A stretch of 64,000 nt of DNA from Botryobacter ruber (GCF_003347595.2 NZ_QCZK02000034.1:1-64000); one strand, 5' to 3'; positions 44,164 through 55,662 are shown, counted from the stretch's first letter. A program made the numbers and translations. The notes: generated from the sequence alone by a model not told the origin.

Positions 44164-46221
44164 ATGGCTTCCTGGTATTCAAAGGAGGGCTCTTCTTACC
44201 CCTTAGGTGTATCGTTTATACCTGAAGAGGATGCCTATAATTTTGCTTTGTATTCCAAAAATGCCACGCAGGTTACGTTGCTGCTTTACCGGGAAGGAGA
44301 CTATGTAAACCCCGTCGCTTCCTTTGATTTTGATCCCTTGCGGCACAAGTCGCAGCGCACCTGGCATTACCGGGTTAAACGATCCGAAATGGGCGGAGCT
44401 CGCTTTTATGCCTACCGGGTAAACGGCACATCCGGCTCCTGCACCCCCGCCTTCCGGTTCGACCCCGACAAAATTCTGCTGGACCCCTACGCGCGAGAGG
44501 TTTTCTTTCCGCCTGCTTTTAGCCGTACTGCTGCCGGCAGGCCCGGCTCCAACGCTGGCAAAGCGCCTTTAGGTTACCTGTATACCAATGGCGGGTTGTT
44601 CGATTGGGAAGGCGATAAGCCGGTGCACCATGAGCATGACCTGATCATTTACGAAACCCATGTCCGGGGCTTTACCCGGAACCCGAACGCAGGTGTAGCT
44701 GCCGAAAAACGAGGTACTTATGCCGGCCTCCTCGAAAAAATACCCTACCTGAAAGAACTGGGTATCACGGCTGTGGAACTTATGCCGGTGCAGCAGTTCG
44801 ACCCACAGGAAAACAACTACTGGGGTTACCAGCCGCTCAGTTTTTTTGCGCCGCATAAAGGCTATGCCGCCAACCAGCAGCCTTCCGGCGATATCCTTGA
44901 ATTTAAAACGATGGTCCGGGAACTGCACAAAGCCGGGATAGAAGTGATTCTCGACGTCGTTTACAACCACACTACCGAAGAAGGCAGCGCCGGCCCCACC
45001 TATCATTTGAAAGGCATCGACAGCACGACTTACTACTTACTGGACGATACGAAACAAAACAGCTTTGTCGACCTTAGCGGCACCGGCAACACCCTGCGTA
45101 CCGACCACCCGGCTGTGCAGCACATGATCATGGACAGCCTCCGGTTCTGGGTGAAAGAAATGCACGTGGATGGGTTCCGGTTTGACCTGGCATCCATTTT
45201 TACCAGGCGATCGGATGGCACAGTGGGAGAAGCGCCAATTTTTTCAGACATTGCCACAGAGCCTGATTTTGCACAGGTACGACTGATTGCCGAGCCTTGG
45301 GATGCAGCAGGACTATACCAACTGGGGCGCAGTTTTCCGGGCATCAACTGGTTCCAGTGGAACGGCGGTTTCCGCGACGACCTGCGCCGTTTTGTAAAAG
45401 GCGACGAGGGCATGACCGGTGCGCTGGTGCAGCGCCTTTACGGCAGCGACAATTTTTTCCCGGACGATGTTTTGCATGCCTACCACCCCTACCAGAGCAT
45501 CAACTACATAACCTCGCACGACGGTTTCATGCTTTACGACCTGGTTAGCTACAACGAAAAGCGTAACTTGTCCAACGGACACCACAACGCGGACGGCGAA
45601 AAAAACAACCTGAGCTGGAACTGCGGCTGGGAAGGCGATGCCAACGTGCCGGAGGAAGTGGTAAGGCTACGGAAGCAACAAGCCAGAAACTTTTTCACGC
45701 TGCTGCTGCTGGCAAACGGCACGCCCATGTTTGTAGCCGGCGACGAGTTCCTGCAAACGCAGCATGGCAACAACAACCCCTACAACCAGGACAACGATAA
45801 AACCTGGCTCGACTGGAACCGCCTCGTACAGATGCGCGACCACTTTGAGTTTGTTAAAAAACTGATCGCCTTCCGGAAGCGGCACCCCACTCTGGGCCGG
45901 AGCAGGTTCTGGCGCGAAGAAGTTACCTGGTTTGGCGCCAACGGCCTACCCGACTTCAGTGCTGCCAGCCACAGCATCGCGTATTTTCTCTCCGGGAAAT
46001 CTCAAAACGATACCGACCTGTACGTGATGATAAATGCCCACTGGGAGAGCAAAGAATTTTCCTTCCTGGCACCCGGTCCCTGGTTCCTGGTCATCAACAC
46101 GCAGGCCGCGTTTCCGGACGATTTCCTGGAGGAAGACCAGGTACCTGTACAGCAGCCAGTATATGAAGTAGGACCCCGCGCAGTTGCGGTGTTTGTGAAG
46201 CAGAAGGAAGATCAAAAGTAG
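44164..46221 (+). CDS. glgX: glycogen debranching enzyme, isoamylase-type (GH13)
   Basis: A 685-aa cytosolic enzyme. The N-terminal CBM48-like domain begins PLGVSFIPEEDAYNFALYSK; the GH13 barrel has the nucleophile Asp341 (DGFRFDLAS), acid/base Glu377 (LIAEPWDA) and Asp453 (ITSHDGF). It hydrolyses alpha-1,6 branches of glycogen trimmed by phosphorylase. Length matches GlgX. Divergent from the Usp operon and inside the stress region, it would help mobilise stored glucan under energy limitation (inference). Confidence 0.95.
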   Translation: MASWYSKEGSSYPLGVSFIPEEDAYNFALYSKNATQVTLLLYREGDYVNPVASFDFDPLRHKSQRTWHYRVKRSEMGGARFYAYRVNGTSGSCTPAFRFDPDKILLDPYAREVFFPPAFSRTAAGRPGSNAGKAPLGYLYTNGGLFDWEGDKPVHHEHDLIIYETHVRGFTRNPNAGVAAEKRGTYAGLLEKIPYLKELGITAVELMPVQQFDPQENNYWGYQPLSFFAPHKGYAANQQPSGDILEFKTMVRELHKAGIEVILDVVYNHTTEEGSAGPTYHLKGIDSTTYYLLDDTKQNSFVDLSGTGNTLRTDHPAVQHMIMDSLRFWVKEMHVDGFRFDLASIFTRRSDGTVGEAPIFSDIATEPDFAQVRLIAEPWDAAGLYQLGRSFPGINWFQWNGGFRDDLRRFVKGDEGMTGALVQRLYGSDNFFPDDVLHAYHPYQSINYITSHDGFMLYDLVSYNEKRNLSNGHHNADGEKNNLSWNCGWEGDANVPEEVVRLRKQQARNFFTLLLLANGTPMFVAGDEFLQTQHGNNNPYNQDNDKTWLDWNRLVQMRDHFEFVKKLIAFRKRHPTLGRSRFWREEVTWFGANGLPDFSAASHSIAYFLSGKSQNDTDLYVMINAHWESKEFSFLAPGPWFLVINTQAAFPDDFLEEDQVPVQQPVYEVGPRAVAVFVKQKEDQK

Positions 46222-46261
46222 AACTTGCAGGTTATCAGCAGGAGCTGTGGCAGCCCACGCA

Positions 46262-46762
46262 TCAGTCTTTGATTAAGGTATGAAACCGGATATGTTTGGC
46301 AGAATCTTTACGTGTGATCAGCATCGGGATGGCAACACCACCGGCCAGGCACATCAGGATAAAAAGAACCTTCAAGCCGTTGTTAACCGTTTCGGACAGA
46401 ACCTGGGTATAGGTATCCGGCTGAACCGTACCGGCTAGTTTTATCACGCCCAGCATCATGCGGTAAGCCAGAATACCAGGTACCATAGGTATAACAGCCG
46501 GAATGGCAAAAACCGGTGGCGGCGCATGCCGTTTATGCGCCGCCGGAATGCTCAGTAACCCGATAACAGCAGCCCCGGCCAGCGTACCCATCACAATGCC
46601 CAGGCCCAGGTGCATCGAAACCACTTTTGTTAACCCGCCGGCAGCGCCCATCAGGTAAATGGCTGCCATGGTGCGGGTGGGCACGCTAAACAATACCCCG
46701 AACCCCAGTGCAGCCAACCCGAACCAGATGCTTTTTTCCAAAAGTAAAATCCACTCCATCAT
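46262..46762 (-). CDS. threonine/serine exporter, small subunit (DUF3815)
   Basis: A 166-aa protein with four or five hydrophobic segments (WILLLEKSIWFGLAALGFGV, GLGIVMGTLAGAAVIGLLSI, PAVIPMVPGILAYRMMLG). This is the C-terminal half of ThrE-type exporters, made as a separate protein in many bacteria. It starts 4 bp after the large-subunit gene. Exports threonine/serine or related small metabolites by homology; the true substrate here is unknown. Confidence 0.88.
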   Translation of the reverse strand: MMEWILLLEKSIWFGLAALGFGVLFSVPTRTMAAIYLMGAAGGLTKVVSMHLGLGIVMGTLAGAAVIGLLSIPAAHKRHAPPPVFAIPAVIPMVPGILAYRMMLGVIKLAGTVQPDTYTQVLSETVNNGLKVLFILMCLAGGVAIPMLITRKDSAKHIRFHTLIKD

Positions 46763-46765
46763 CGC

Positions 46766-47608
46766 TTAGAACTGATATATTACAGTTGAGGTTAACAAGC
46801 CCAGGGCAATGCAAAATGAAATGATCAGCCCGCTCAGCCCGCGAATCAGTGCATTCTGCAGGTTACCCTCTATCAGGTCGGAGAAGGAATTGATCAGCGG
46901 CACCCCTGGTATGAGAAACAGCACGCACGTAACAAAAGCAGGTTCATGGGTGTTGCCAAACCCGAATTTCACGAAAAGTCCTGCAATTAGCGAAGCCGTT
47001 AACGAGGCAAAATATACACACAGGTACGGGTTAAACTGCAGCTTGTGCGACTCCTGCCGCACAAACAAACCTACGGAGGTTGCAGCAAAAACAATCAGCA
47101 TGTCCTGCAGCGTGCCGCCCGCCAACCGGCAGAAGGAAGCCCCGGCAAGCCCCACCAGCGTCAGGATCACCCACCTCGGGTAGTGCGGCAGCGAAAGCAG
47201 GCGGTCCAGTTCTTTTTTAATCTGGGCTACGCTCAGTTTTTCGTCTACTACCCGCCAGCTCAGGCGGCTGATGCCGGTCACGACTTTAAAATTAACGCCA
47301 TGCGGCGGCGTCCGTTTCAGGCTGTTGAAATGGTAACAGTTCCGTTCGTCGCTTATTGTAAGCATCAGCGACCGGTGCGAAATCAGCAGTTCGGTTTTAT
47401 AACCATAGGCATCCGAAATCCGGTTCAGGTTGTTGCGGATGCGCCCTGTATTGGCTCCTGAACTCATCAGGATAGTACCTATCTCCAGCAGAACTTTCCC
47501 CAGGTCTTTGATAAGATGTTGATCTGTAGCATTCGCAAATTGTTCCGCATCGTCGACGACCACAATTTGTCCATCGTAGTATTGCACTGCGCTTTCTTTA
47601 TTTTCCAC
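46766..47608 (-). CDS. threonine/serine exporter, large subunit (ThrE N-terminal domain)
   Basis: A 280-aa protein. A cytosolic N-terminal domain (LLEIGTILMSSGANTGRIRN, SHRSLMLTI) is followed by about five transmembrane helices from residue 140 (ILTLVGLAGASFCRLAGGTL). This is the DUF1212 half of ThrE. It precedes the small-subunit gene by 4 bp, so both are made together. It may share a transcript with the small upstream gene that has an Fnr-like promoter. Confidence 0.9.
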   Translation of the reverse strand: MENKESAVQYYDGQIVVVDDAEQFANATDQHLIKDLGKVLLEIGTILMSSGANTGRIRNNLNRISDAYGYKTELLISHRSLMLTISDERNCYHFNSLKRTPPHGVNFKVVTGISRLSWRVVDEKLSVAQIKKELDRLLSLPHYPRWVILTLVGLAGASFCRLAGGTLQDMLIVFAATSVGLFVRQESHKLQFNPYLCVYFASLTASLIAGLFVKFGFGNTHEPAFVTCVLFLIPGVPLINSFSDLIEGNLQNALIRGLSGLIISFCIALGLLTSTVIYQF

Positions 47609-47767
47609 CTGATGCTTTTGATTTTTTTAACGGTAAATTCCGATGCCCTCAACAGAATTTCGCCGATCTAACTATTTAGAATTAGAAGTTAAGGCAAAGC
47701 GGCTTACCGCCTCCGGAGGAAACCAAATTAATAAAATTTGAGGGCAGACACATCATTAGTTTTACAT

Positions 47768-48088
47768 TCAGGCTGCATACACTTTATTCTGCGGGGTTTC
47801 TTTCCCGGCCTTAAGCGAAAATCTTAATTCGAGGTACAGCCTTTTTGCTTTCACGTGCAGCACGAAGCTGTCGAACGTGTTCCTGAAATGCTGCAATCCC
47901 GCTCCTTCGAGTATCCCCAGTTCCGCTGTGTTCCGCAATTCTTCCGACAGCACCTCGTCTTTTACCACAACAACCTCGTGCACAATTCCCACTTTTACAA
48001 ATGAGCATTCCAGGGCATTGTTTACCTCTCTCAACAGCATCACGTTGCTGTTTGTTAATCCTTCGTAAAGTTTTCCTAACTCTCTCAT
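47768..48088 (-). CDS. small protein of unknown function
   Basis: A 106-aa protein starting MRELGKLYEGLTNSNVMLLR with mixed alpha/beta character (VGIVHEVVVVKDEVLSEELR, SFVLHVKAKRLYLELRFS). I do not recognise a family. I prefer this frame over the overlapping 111-codon frame because its composition is protein-like and its start faces a promoter with an Fnr-like site. It could be the first gene of the ThrE transcript (160 bp gap). Confidence 0.6.
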   Translation of the reverse strand: MRELGKLYEGLTNSNVMLLREVNNALECSFVKVGIVHEVVVVKDEVLSEELRNTAELGILEGAGLQHFRNTFDSFVLHVKAKRLYLELRFSLKAGKETPQNKVYAA

Positions 48089-48245
48089 AGTATATCAGGT
48101 TTTTCAGGTTTCGGAATGCAGCGGAGAGCAGGCGTTTGCAAAACACGAAGGCTTCACAAATAAAAGGAAAGGATTACCGGCCAATCCATTTCAGTTCATC
48201 GGTTAAATGAATTTTTTAGAAATTTTTCTCACCTCCTGCTCAAAA

Positions 48246-48289
48246 CAAAGTTGCTGAAAACAGATGAGTAAAAATATGACATTTGTCAA
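48246..48289 (-). promoter_or_regulatory. Fnr-like dyad plus -7 box, minus strand
   Basis: TTGAC-AAAT-GTCAT (48289-48276 on the minus strand) is followed after exactly 22 bp by CAACTTTG, a 7-of-8 match to TAnnTTTG. Spacing is identical to the two plus-strand Usp promoters. It points toward the small gene at 47768-48088. Confidence 0.6.
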
Positions 48290-48519
48290 CTTTTTTAGTT
48301 TTTTTTGAATTAACAAATTATTAAATAATGAGTTAGAAAACTGACAAGGAACATATCATTGGAATATTACAACTTACCAGTCCCGTCTTCGCCCGTTGGC
48401 AACCAGGTTTTTAATGACTGCCTCAAACTATCGCTTGTTAGTGTGTTATCAGCTTTCCGAAGCTTTCCGGCAGGAAAAAGCAGGCAGGCTACGGCCGGTG
48501 ATAATGATCATACAGGCGC

Positions 48520-48563
48520 ATGACACAGGTCATCTGAAAAGGACAGGTAAAAAGCTAGTTTTA
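48520..48563 (+). promoter_or_regulatory. Fnr-like dyad plus -7 box of a Usp gene
   Basis: ATGAC-ACAG-GTCAT (48520-48533), a perfect dyad, then 22 bp, then TAGTTTTA (48556-48563). The dyad centre lies about 41 bp before the expected start of transcription, the class II Crp/Fnr activator position. The same block recurs at 58891-58934. Confidence 0.7.
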
Positions 48564-48598
48564 CATTCATAAAACACGAACCATTTACTTCTCCTGCT

Positions 48599-49444
48599 AT
48601 GGAAACCATACTATGCCCTGCTGATTTCTCGCTGTGCTCCCAGAATGCGGTTAAATACGCACATGAACTGGCGCAGCTCATGCGGGCGCGCCTGCTGCTT
48701 TTCCATTGGGAGCCCGCCACCGCTAAACCGGTTGCTGTTTTGAGCAACGGCCAGGAGTACGCCGACCAGCTGCACGATGCCCCTGACCAGCCACACCAGC
48801 TGGAAGCCCTGGCCTTAAAGCTAAAAAATGATTACCCGGAAAGCACTGTGCCGGTAGAAGTTATTCCGCCTGGCGGACCGGGAGGAGATACCTTAACAGA
48901 ACTGTTCCGGCAGGAAAAGATTGACCTGGTAATTGTCGGGTACGACATGCAGGAGGAGTTCCAGCAGACATTTACAGCTACAGACCTGGCCGTTACGATT
49001 GAAAAAGCTTCCTGCCCTGTGCTCATCATACCACAGCAGGCTACGTTTAAGCCGATCTGGAAAATTGTGTATGCCACCGACCTGAAAAGCGAACCGGCCG
49101 CCGACTGTGCTTTTCTCCTCCGGCTGGCGCACCTGTTCAATGCTGAAATTATGCTGTTGCATGTGCTGGCACAGGATGGTGCGGGTGCCCGGGAACTTGC
49201 CATCGAAGCGCTGCAGAAGGTGTACAGCAAGCTGCCGTACCGCAATGTTTCGTTTTACATAGAGGCCAGCGAGGTGGTGGAAGCCGGCATCAGTGAGTTC
49301 ATCAGTAAAAACAATGCCGATATGCTGGTGGTAAGCAACCACCCCAGGAAAAAATGCCAGCACCTGCTGGCAGGAAAATTTCCTCATAACACAGCCTATC
49401 ATATGCAGCTGCCGCTTCTTATCAGGCAGACATCGGCACAATAA
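48599..49444 (+). CDS. universal stress protein, tandem UspA domains
   Basis: A 281-aa protein. Domain 1 begins TILCPADFSLCSQNAVKYAH and ends CPVLIIPQQ; domain 2 begins WKIVYATDLKSEP. The ATP motif is absent (VGYDMQEEFQQTFTATD). Its promoter carries a perfect Fnr-like dyad at class II distance, so oxygen or redox control is likely. Nearest strong relative in regulation, though not in size, is the single-domain Usp at 58970. Confidence 0.92.
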   Translation: METILCPADFSLCSQNAVKYAHELAQLMRARLLLFHWEPATAKPVAVLSNGQEYADQLHDAPDQPHQLEALALKLKNDYPESTVPVEVIPPGGPGGDTLTELFRQEKIDLVIVGYDMQEEFQQTFTATDLAVTIEKASCPVLIIPQQATFKPIWKIVYATDLKSEPAADCAFLLRLAHLFNAEIMLLHVLAQDGAGARELAIEALQKVYSKLPYRNVSFYIEASEVVEAGISEFISKNNADMLVVSNHPRKKCQHLLAGKFPHNTAYHMQLPLLIRQTSAQ

Positions 49445-49487
49445 AAAGTCAAGCTTCCGTTTTTCAGCCTTTTCCGGTTTCCAGAAT

Positions 49488-49520
49488 TCTGCTGCAGCAG
49501 CCACCACAGCCACTGCTCCT
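49488..49520 (+). repeat. dispersed ~30-bp repeat, copy 14
   Basis: TCTGCTGCAGCAGCCACCAC followed by AGCCACTGCTCCT, preceded by AGAAT as in other copies. Confidence 0.85.
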
Positions 49521-49703
49521 TCCCTGCACCGCATTCCGGGAGCAGCACCTAAAATTCAGCCCGGGTATACCAGCATCAGGTGCTGGAAAAGCAGCCCAGT
49601 AACTTTCCGCCGGCGGCTAAACCTCTGCCTTTGTTCTGCAGTATCACATAATAAATTGTCCGGTGCCTGGCATTGGGCTGGCTAACCCTAAACTGCTAAA
49701 ACG

Positions 49704-52112
<2,409 letters not shown>

Positions 52113-52412
52113 TTTTAATTTTAACCCCAAGTAAGCAAAACGATGCAAAGCTGAACTTTATTTTAAATAACTCGTAATAAAATATAAAAATTACAAGTAC
52201 CGAATTCTTTTGCCGAGGTATTCAGTGGCACGACTGCTGACATATCGTTCTTCACCCGCCACTACACCACACGCAATCGTACAGATAAACTGATTGCACT
52301 TACCACTACGTCTGATTTCCCGGAGCTGACTGCCTCCTCCGGATATCATCAGGCGTTTATCACAGATCCTGCAATTGTCTCGACGCGCCAACCAACAAGA
52401 AAAATAGAAACT
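52113..52412. other. spacer with an uncertain small ORF
   Basis: Contains the 66-codon minus-strand frame described separately. Otherwise no signal was seen; the first 80 bp are AT-rich. Confidence 0.4.
52191..52391 (-). CDS. possible small cysteine-rich protein
   Basis: A 66-aa frame with five cysteines in a zinc-knuckle-like arrangement (CRICDK near the start, then CNQFICTIAC). The composition is more protein-like than random, and no ORF covers it on the other strand. Against it: only 21 bp separate its start from the divergent gene at 52413, and no promoter was found. Uncertain. Confidence 0.3.
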   Translation of the reverse strand: MARRDNCRICDKRLMISGGGSQLREIRRSGKCNQFICTIACGVVAGEERYVSSRATEYLGKRIRYL

Positions 52413-52934
52413 ATGTCAACATATATACAAGAAATAAGACAGGCTCTAGCGGTAACTGTTACAGACGAGGACATAAAAGCCCTGGTAGATACTACACGCA
52501 AAAAAGCCTTACACAACGCTTCCATAGCAGCAGAATTAAAAACACTTCCCGAAAACAACGGCAAAGCTTTGTTAAGCATTAAACATTGTTACAGTCTGTA
52601 CCAGCTCTGGCGGATTATCCTGCTGGGGAGCAGCAGCAACGAAAAAGAGGCAACGCACGTGCTGCCCTTCATTTCGCTGAATAATTCCATTCACTGGCTG
52701 CGTATTATTTTTAATACCCTGGACAACCACTTCAGCGGCGAAATAGCCGAGGTGGGAAAAATAAATGCCCTGCACTATTTTAACCTGTTTATCAATGATG
52801 GAGCAGAAGAGCAAGCACCCACGGACAACAGCCACAACAACAGCAGTTATACCATTACCTGCGCTGCACAAATGTTACTTTGCAGCTCATTAGCCCTGAA
52901 CTGGATAAACAGCACACCTTTTTTCTTAACCTGA
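52413..52934 (+). CDS. protein of unknown function
   Basis: A 173-aa protein, mostly helical, with no signal peptide. It starts MSTYIQEIRQALAVTVTDED; the middle (HCYSLYQLWRIILLGSSSNE, SIHWLRIIFNTLDNHFSGEI) is fairly hydrophobic, and the end is Asn/Ser-rich. I do not recognise a family. The tail from about residue 125 differs in composition, so a frameshift near the 3' end is possible. It precedes a Usp gene by 110 bp. Confidence 0.5.
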   Translation: MSTYIQEIRQALAVTVTDEDIKALVDTTRKKALHNASIAAELKTLPENNGKALLSIKHCYSLYQLWRIILLGSSSNEKEATHVLPFISLNNSIHWLRIIFNTLDNHFSGEIAEVGKINALHYFNLFINDGAEEQAPTDNSHNNSSYTITCAAQMLLCSSLALNWINSTPFFLT

Positions 52935-53046
52935 TCGCTGGCTGCTAAAACGAAGAGAAGTGTAAAACGTATCGGTAAAAAAGGTAGTGATGGCTTTAAC
53001 AGCCGGCATCTAAGACCAGCTACCTGAGCAACAAAACGCTAAACTT

Positions 53047-53928
53047 ATGAAAAAGATCCTCGCCCCCATCGACTTCTCCGACTGTGCAGCCAATGCCATG
53101 CATTACGCGGCAGCGTTAGCAAACCAGACCAGAAGCACGCTGGTTTTAGTGCATATCATTCCAACGCAGGTGGTGGCGCCAACCATGGTACCGGTTGTAC
53201 TTACGGAACCCAATTCCGAAACAAAAGCCCATTATACCGGCATGCTCGATGATATGGCACAGCACATCCTGTCGGTAAACGAGTTCCGGTTTAAAGTAGA
53301 CACCATTTGCCTGGACGGGGTTTTCCTGGACAAAATGCTGAAGCTGATCCGGACAGAGCAGCCCGACCTGGTGGTGATGGGAACCAGGGGCGCCAACTCC
53401 GCACTCGATAACCTGATCGGCACCAACACATCTTCGCTCATCATGGAGTCAACATGCCCGGTGCTGGCGGTACCTGAAAAGGCCCATTTTCATAATGTTT
53501 ACAAAATTGCGTTCGCCTCAAACCTGAAAGATAACGAAGATACTTTCCTGCGACAGCTGTTCCAGTTTGCACAACCCTTAAATTCCGAAGTCAGCATTAT
53601 CAACGTGAAAACGGAAAAACATCCGAGGTCTGATTCTGATGACAAGGTGATTGAATACATTACCGGTCATTTCCCTGCAAACAAATACTCCATTGCCCAG
53701 ATAAAAGGAGAAGATGTGATAGATGGCATCAACACTTTCCTGCAGGAAAACAAGATCGACATCCTGGCGATAGCCATGCATGAGCATGGTTTCTTTGAGG
53801 GGCTTTTCCACGAAAGCGTTTCCCGTGAACTGATCCTGCACTCCTCCGTACCGCTGCTGGCCCTGCACGAGCGGGATGACAGGCGCTCCAATTCCAGAGA
53901 AATGGAGATGGGGGCAAAAGCTACGTAA
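53047..53928 (+). CDS. universal stress protein, ATP-binding type, tandem domains
   Basis: A 293-aa two-domain Usp and the only one of the five here with an intact Gx2Gx9GT nucleotide motif (GTRGANSALDNLIGTNTSS) in domain 1, so it probably binds ATP. It begins KKILAPIDFSDCAANAMHYA; domain 2 ends EHGFFEGLFHESVSREL and PLLALHE. It heads a probable operon with the bactofilin-like and GerW-like genes (gaps 49 and 18 bp). Confidence 0.93.
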   Translation: MKKILAPIDFSDCAANAMHYAAALANQTRSTLVLVHIIPTQVVAPTMVPVVLTEPNSETKAHYTGMLDDMAQHILSVNEFRFKVDTICLDGVFLDKMLKLIRTEQPDLVVMGTRGANSALDNLIGTNTSSLIMESTCPVLAVPEKAHFHNVYKIAFASNLKDNEDTFLRQLFQFAQPLNSEVSIINVKTEKHPRSDSDDKVIEYITGHFPANKYSIAQIKGEDVIDGINTFLQENKIDILAIAMHEHGFFEGLFHESVSRELILHSSVPLLALHERDDRRSNSREMEMGAKAT

Positions 53929-53977
53929 GCCTGCTGCCTGTTACCCGAAACCTGGCGCTCACCTTCTTCCTCATCTC

Positions 53978-55186
53978 ATGAAAAGGCTCATACCTGTGGT
54001 GGTTTCGTTTTGCATGCTGTTCGCTACTGCGGCAACGAGCACGGGCACAGGTCTGGAATCCGGATCAGAAAAAATAATCAACACGCCGGTAAAAGAAGAC
54101 CTGTATGTGAGCGGTGGCACCATTGTGGTAAATGCCAGCATTCAAGGCGATTTTGTGGCTGCCGGAGGCACGATAGCCGTGCATGATACGGTTGTGGGCG
54201 ATGTGCTGGTGGCAGGTGGAAACCTGGCTTTAAACGGCTTTACCGGGGACGACATCCGTGCAGCCGGCGGTACCATTAAAATTACAAACGACGTAGCCGG
54301 TGATGTGGTAGTGGCAGGCGGAAAAGTAGAGATCGGTCCGCATGCCCGGATCTTTGGCAACCTGATACTGCTGAGCGGAGAGGCGCTGGTGAACGGTACC
54401 GTTAAAGGTAACATGAAAGCTACTGGCGGAGAGATCTTCCTGAACGGCACTGTAGAGAAAGAGCTGCAGGCCAAAGGCGGGAAGTTGTACCTGAATGGTA
54501 CCGTGCGGGGCAAGGCAACGCTGGCTGCAACGGAAATTATCCTGCAGGACAACGCGCAGTTTCACCAGGAGGTAGCTTACTGGCAAAAGGACGGGCCGCA
54601 AAATTTCGACAAAGCACTGGTGGGAGCTACTGCCCGTTTCAGACCCGACTTGCAGGTGGGAGATTCCGGTTCCAGGTGGTACTTTCTTGGCTTCGGTTCA
54701 TTCCTTGTTCTGTTACTTTACCTTGCCTCCGCTTTGTTGCTACTGTTTGTGCTGCAATACGTTTTTGCGCCGGTTTTCAGGGAGGCTGGCGCAACCCTCG
54801 AAAAGCAAATCCCCCGGAAAATCGGGTATGGTCTTCTTTACCTGTTCGGCTTACCCCTGCTGGCCGTACTGCTCCTGATTACCGTTATCGGAATTCCCAT
54901 TGGTTTGTTCGCGCTGTTTTTTTACGCTTTTACGGTGGCGGTGGCGCATGTCATTACCTCCCTGGTGGTGGCAGGCTGGTATAACAGCAACTACCAGAAA
55001 GGCTGGAGCAGTAAAACCTTGACAGGTGCGGCCTTTGTGATCTTTGTCCTCATCAAACTGCTGACCATCATTCCTTTTGCCGGATGGCTTTTATCTGTCC
55101 TGCTGATAAGTATAGCCTTTGGCGCAATCATCAACTACCTCCGGCATAAACCGGCTCCCCTGTTGGCATCACAATCTTCAATATAA
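53978..55186 (+). CDS. bactofilin-like beta-solenoid protein with C-terminal membrane domain
   Basis: A 402-aa protein from ATG 53978; the open frame begins at 53876 inside the Usp gene, but a signal peptide starts at MKRLIPVVVSFCMLF. Residues 25-190 are short Gly/Val-rich beta repeats (GDFVAAGGTIAVHDTVVGDV, GDVVVAGGKVEIG), the polymer-forming cytoskeletal (bactofilin) pattern, here predicted periplasmic. Four hydrophobic segments follow (about 225-255, 275-300, 305-330, 350-385). The solenoid may form an envelope scaffold. Confidence 0.85.
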   Translation: MKRLIPVVVSFCMLFATAATSTGTGLESGSEKIINTPVKEDLYVSGGTIVVNASIQGDFVAAGGTIAVHDTVVGDVLVAGGNLALNGFTGDDIRAAGGTIKITNDVAGDVVVAGGKVEIGPHARIFGNLILLSGEALVNGTVKGNMKATGGEIFLNGTVEKELQAKGGKLYLNGTVRGKATLAATEIILQDNAQFHQEVAYWQKDGPQNFDKALVGATARFRPDLQVGDSGSRWYFLGFGSFLVLLLYLASALLLLFVLQYVFAPVFREAGATLEKQIPRKIGYGLLYLFGLPLLAVLLLITVIGIPIGLFALFFYAFTVAVAHVITSLVVAGWYNSNYQKGWSSKTLTGAAFVIFVLIKLLTIIPFAGWLLSVLLISIAFGAIINYLRHKPAPLLASQSSI

Positions 55187-55204
55187 AACCAAAACGCAAA
55201 ACCC

Positions 55205-55642
55205 ATGGAAACAACTAACACAAAAAACCTGCTCCAATCGCTTATCGAATCGTTTGCCCAGAACGCTGCCATTAAAAAAGTTTACGGAGAGCCCATCGAT
55301 ACACAGGGCAAAACCATAATTACAGTTGCCAAAGTATCCCAGGGATTTGGCGGCGGCTACGGCGGGAAAAATGATGACGCCCCAAGTGCACCGGCAGGAA
55401 ATGCACCAACCGGAAACAAACCAGGAAAAGCAGGAGAAGGCGCCGGGATGGGCGGCGGCATGTCCATTACCCCGATTGGGATTTTAGAAATAACCGCTGA
55501 CGAAACAAAGTTCATCCGTTTCGACACAACCCGTTACATTGCCCTTGGCGCTGCCTTAGGAATTGCAATCAGCACCTGGTGGTACCGCAGCAGAAACAGG
55601 AGGTTGCTTTCAAAAAAAGAGAAGAAGCAGAAAAAGAGTTGA
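55205..55642 (+). CDS. GerW/YtfJ-family protein
   Basis: A 145-aa protein: an N-terminal GerW-like domain (NLLQSLIESFAQNAAIKKVY, KTIITVAKVSQGFGGGYG), a Gly/Asn/Pro-rich linker (residues 55-85), then GGMSITPIGILEI and one transmembrane helix near 112-130 with a basic tail. In Bacillus the family is called a sporulation protein, but it is widespread in non-sporulating bacteria with unknown function. Last gene of the Usp operon. Confidence 0.88.
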   Translation: METTNTKNLLQSLIESFAQNAAIKKVYGEPIDTQGKTIITVAKVSQGFGGGYGGKNDDAPSAPAGNAPTGNKPGKAGEGAGMGGGMSITPIGILEITADETKFIRFDTTRYIALGAALGIAISTWWYRSRNRRLLSKKEKKQKKS

Positions 55643-55662
55643 AACTGTGGTAGCTGCTACAG
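55639..55662 (-). repeat. dispersed repeat, diverged copy 15 (minus)
   Basis: On the minus strand: CTGTAGCAGCTACCACAGTT; two to three core mismatches and also partly self-complementary. It begins right at the GerW-like stop. Confidence 0.45.

Larger units (their letters stand above)
48089..48598. other. divergent regulatory region
   Basis: 510 bp with no gene. The left half carries an Fnr-like site read on the minus strand, the right half a second one read on the plus strand. An AT-rich stretch with long T- and A-runs (48290-48335) separates them. Confidence 0.6.

Noticed and set aside
47811-48146. 111-codon minus-strand frame overlapping the 106-aa gene
   Set aside because: Arg/Lys/Gly-rich composition typical of an out-of-frame reading; the other frame was preferred.
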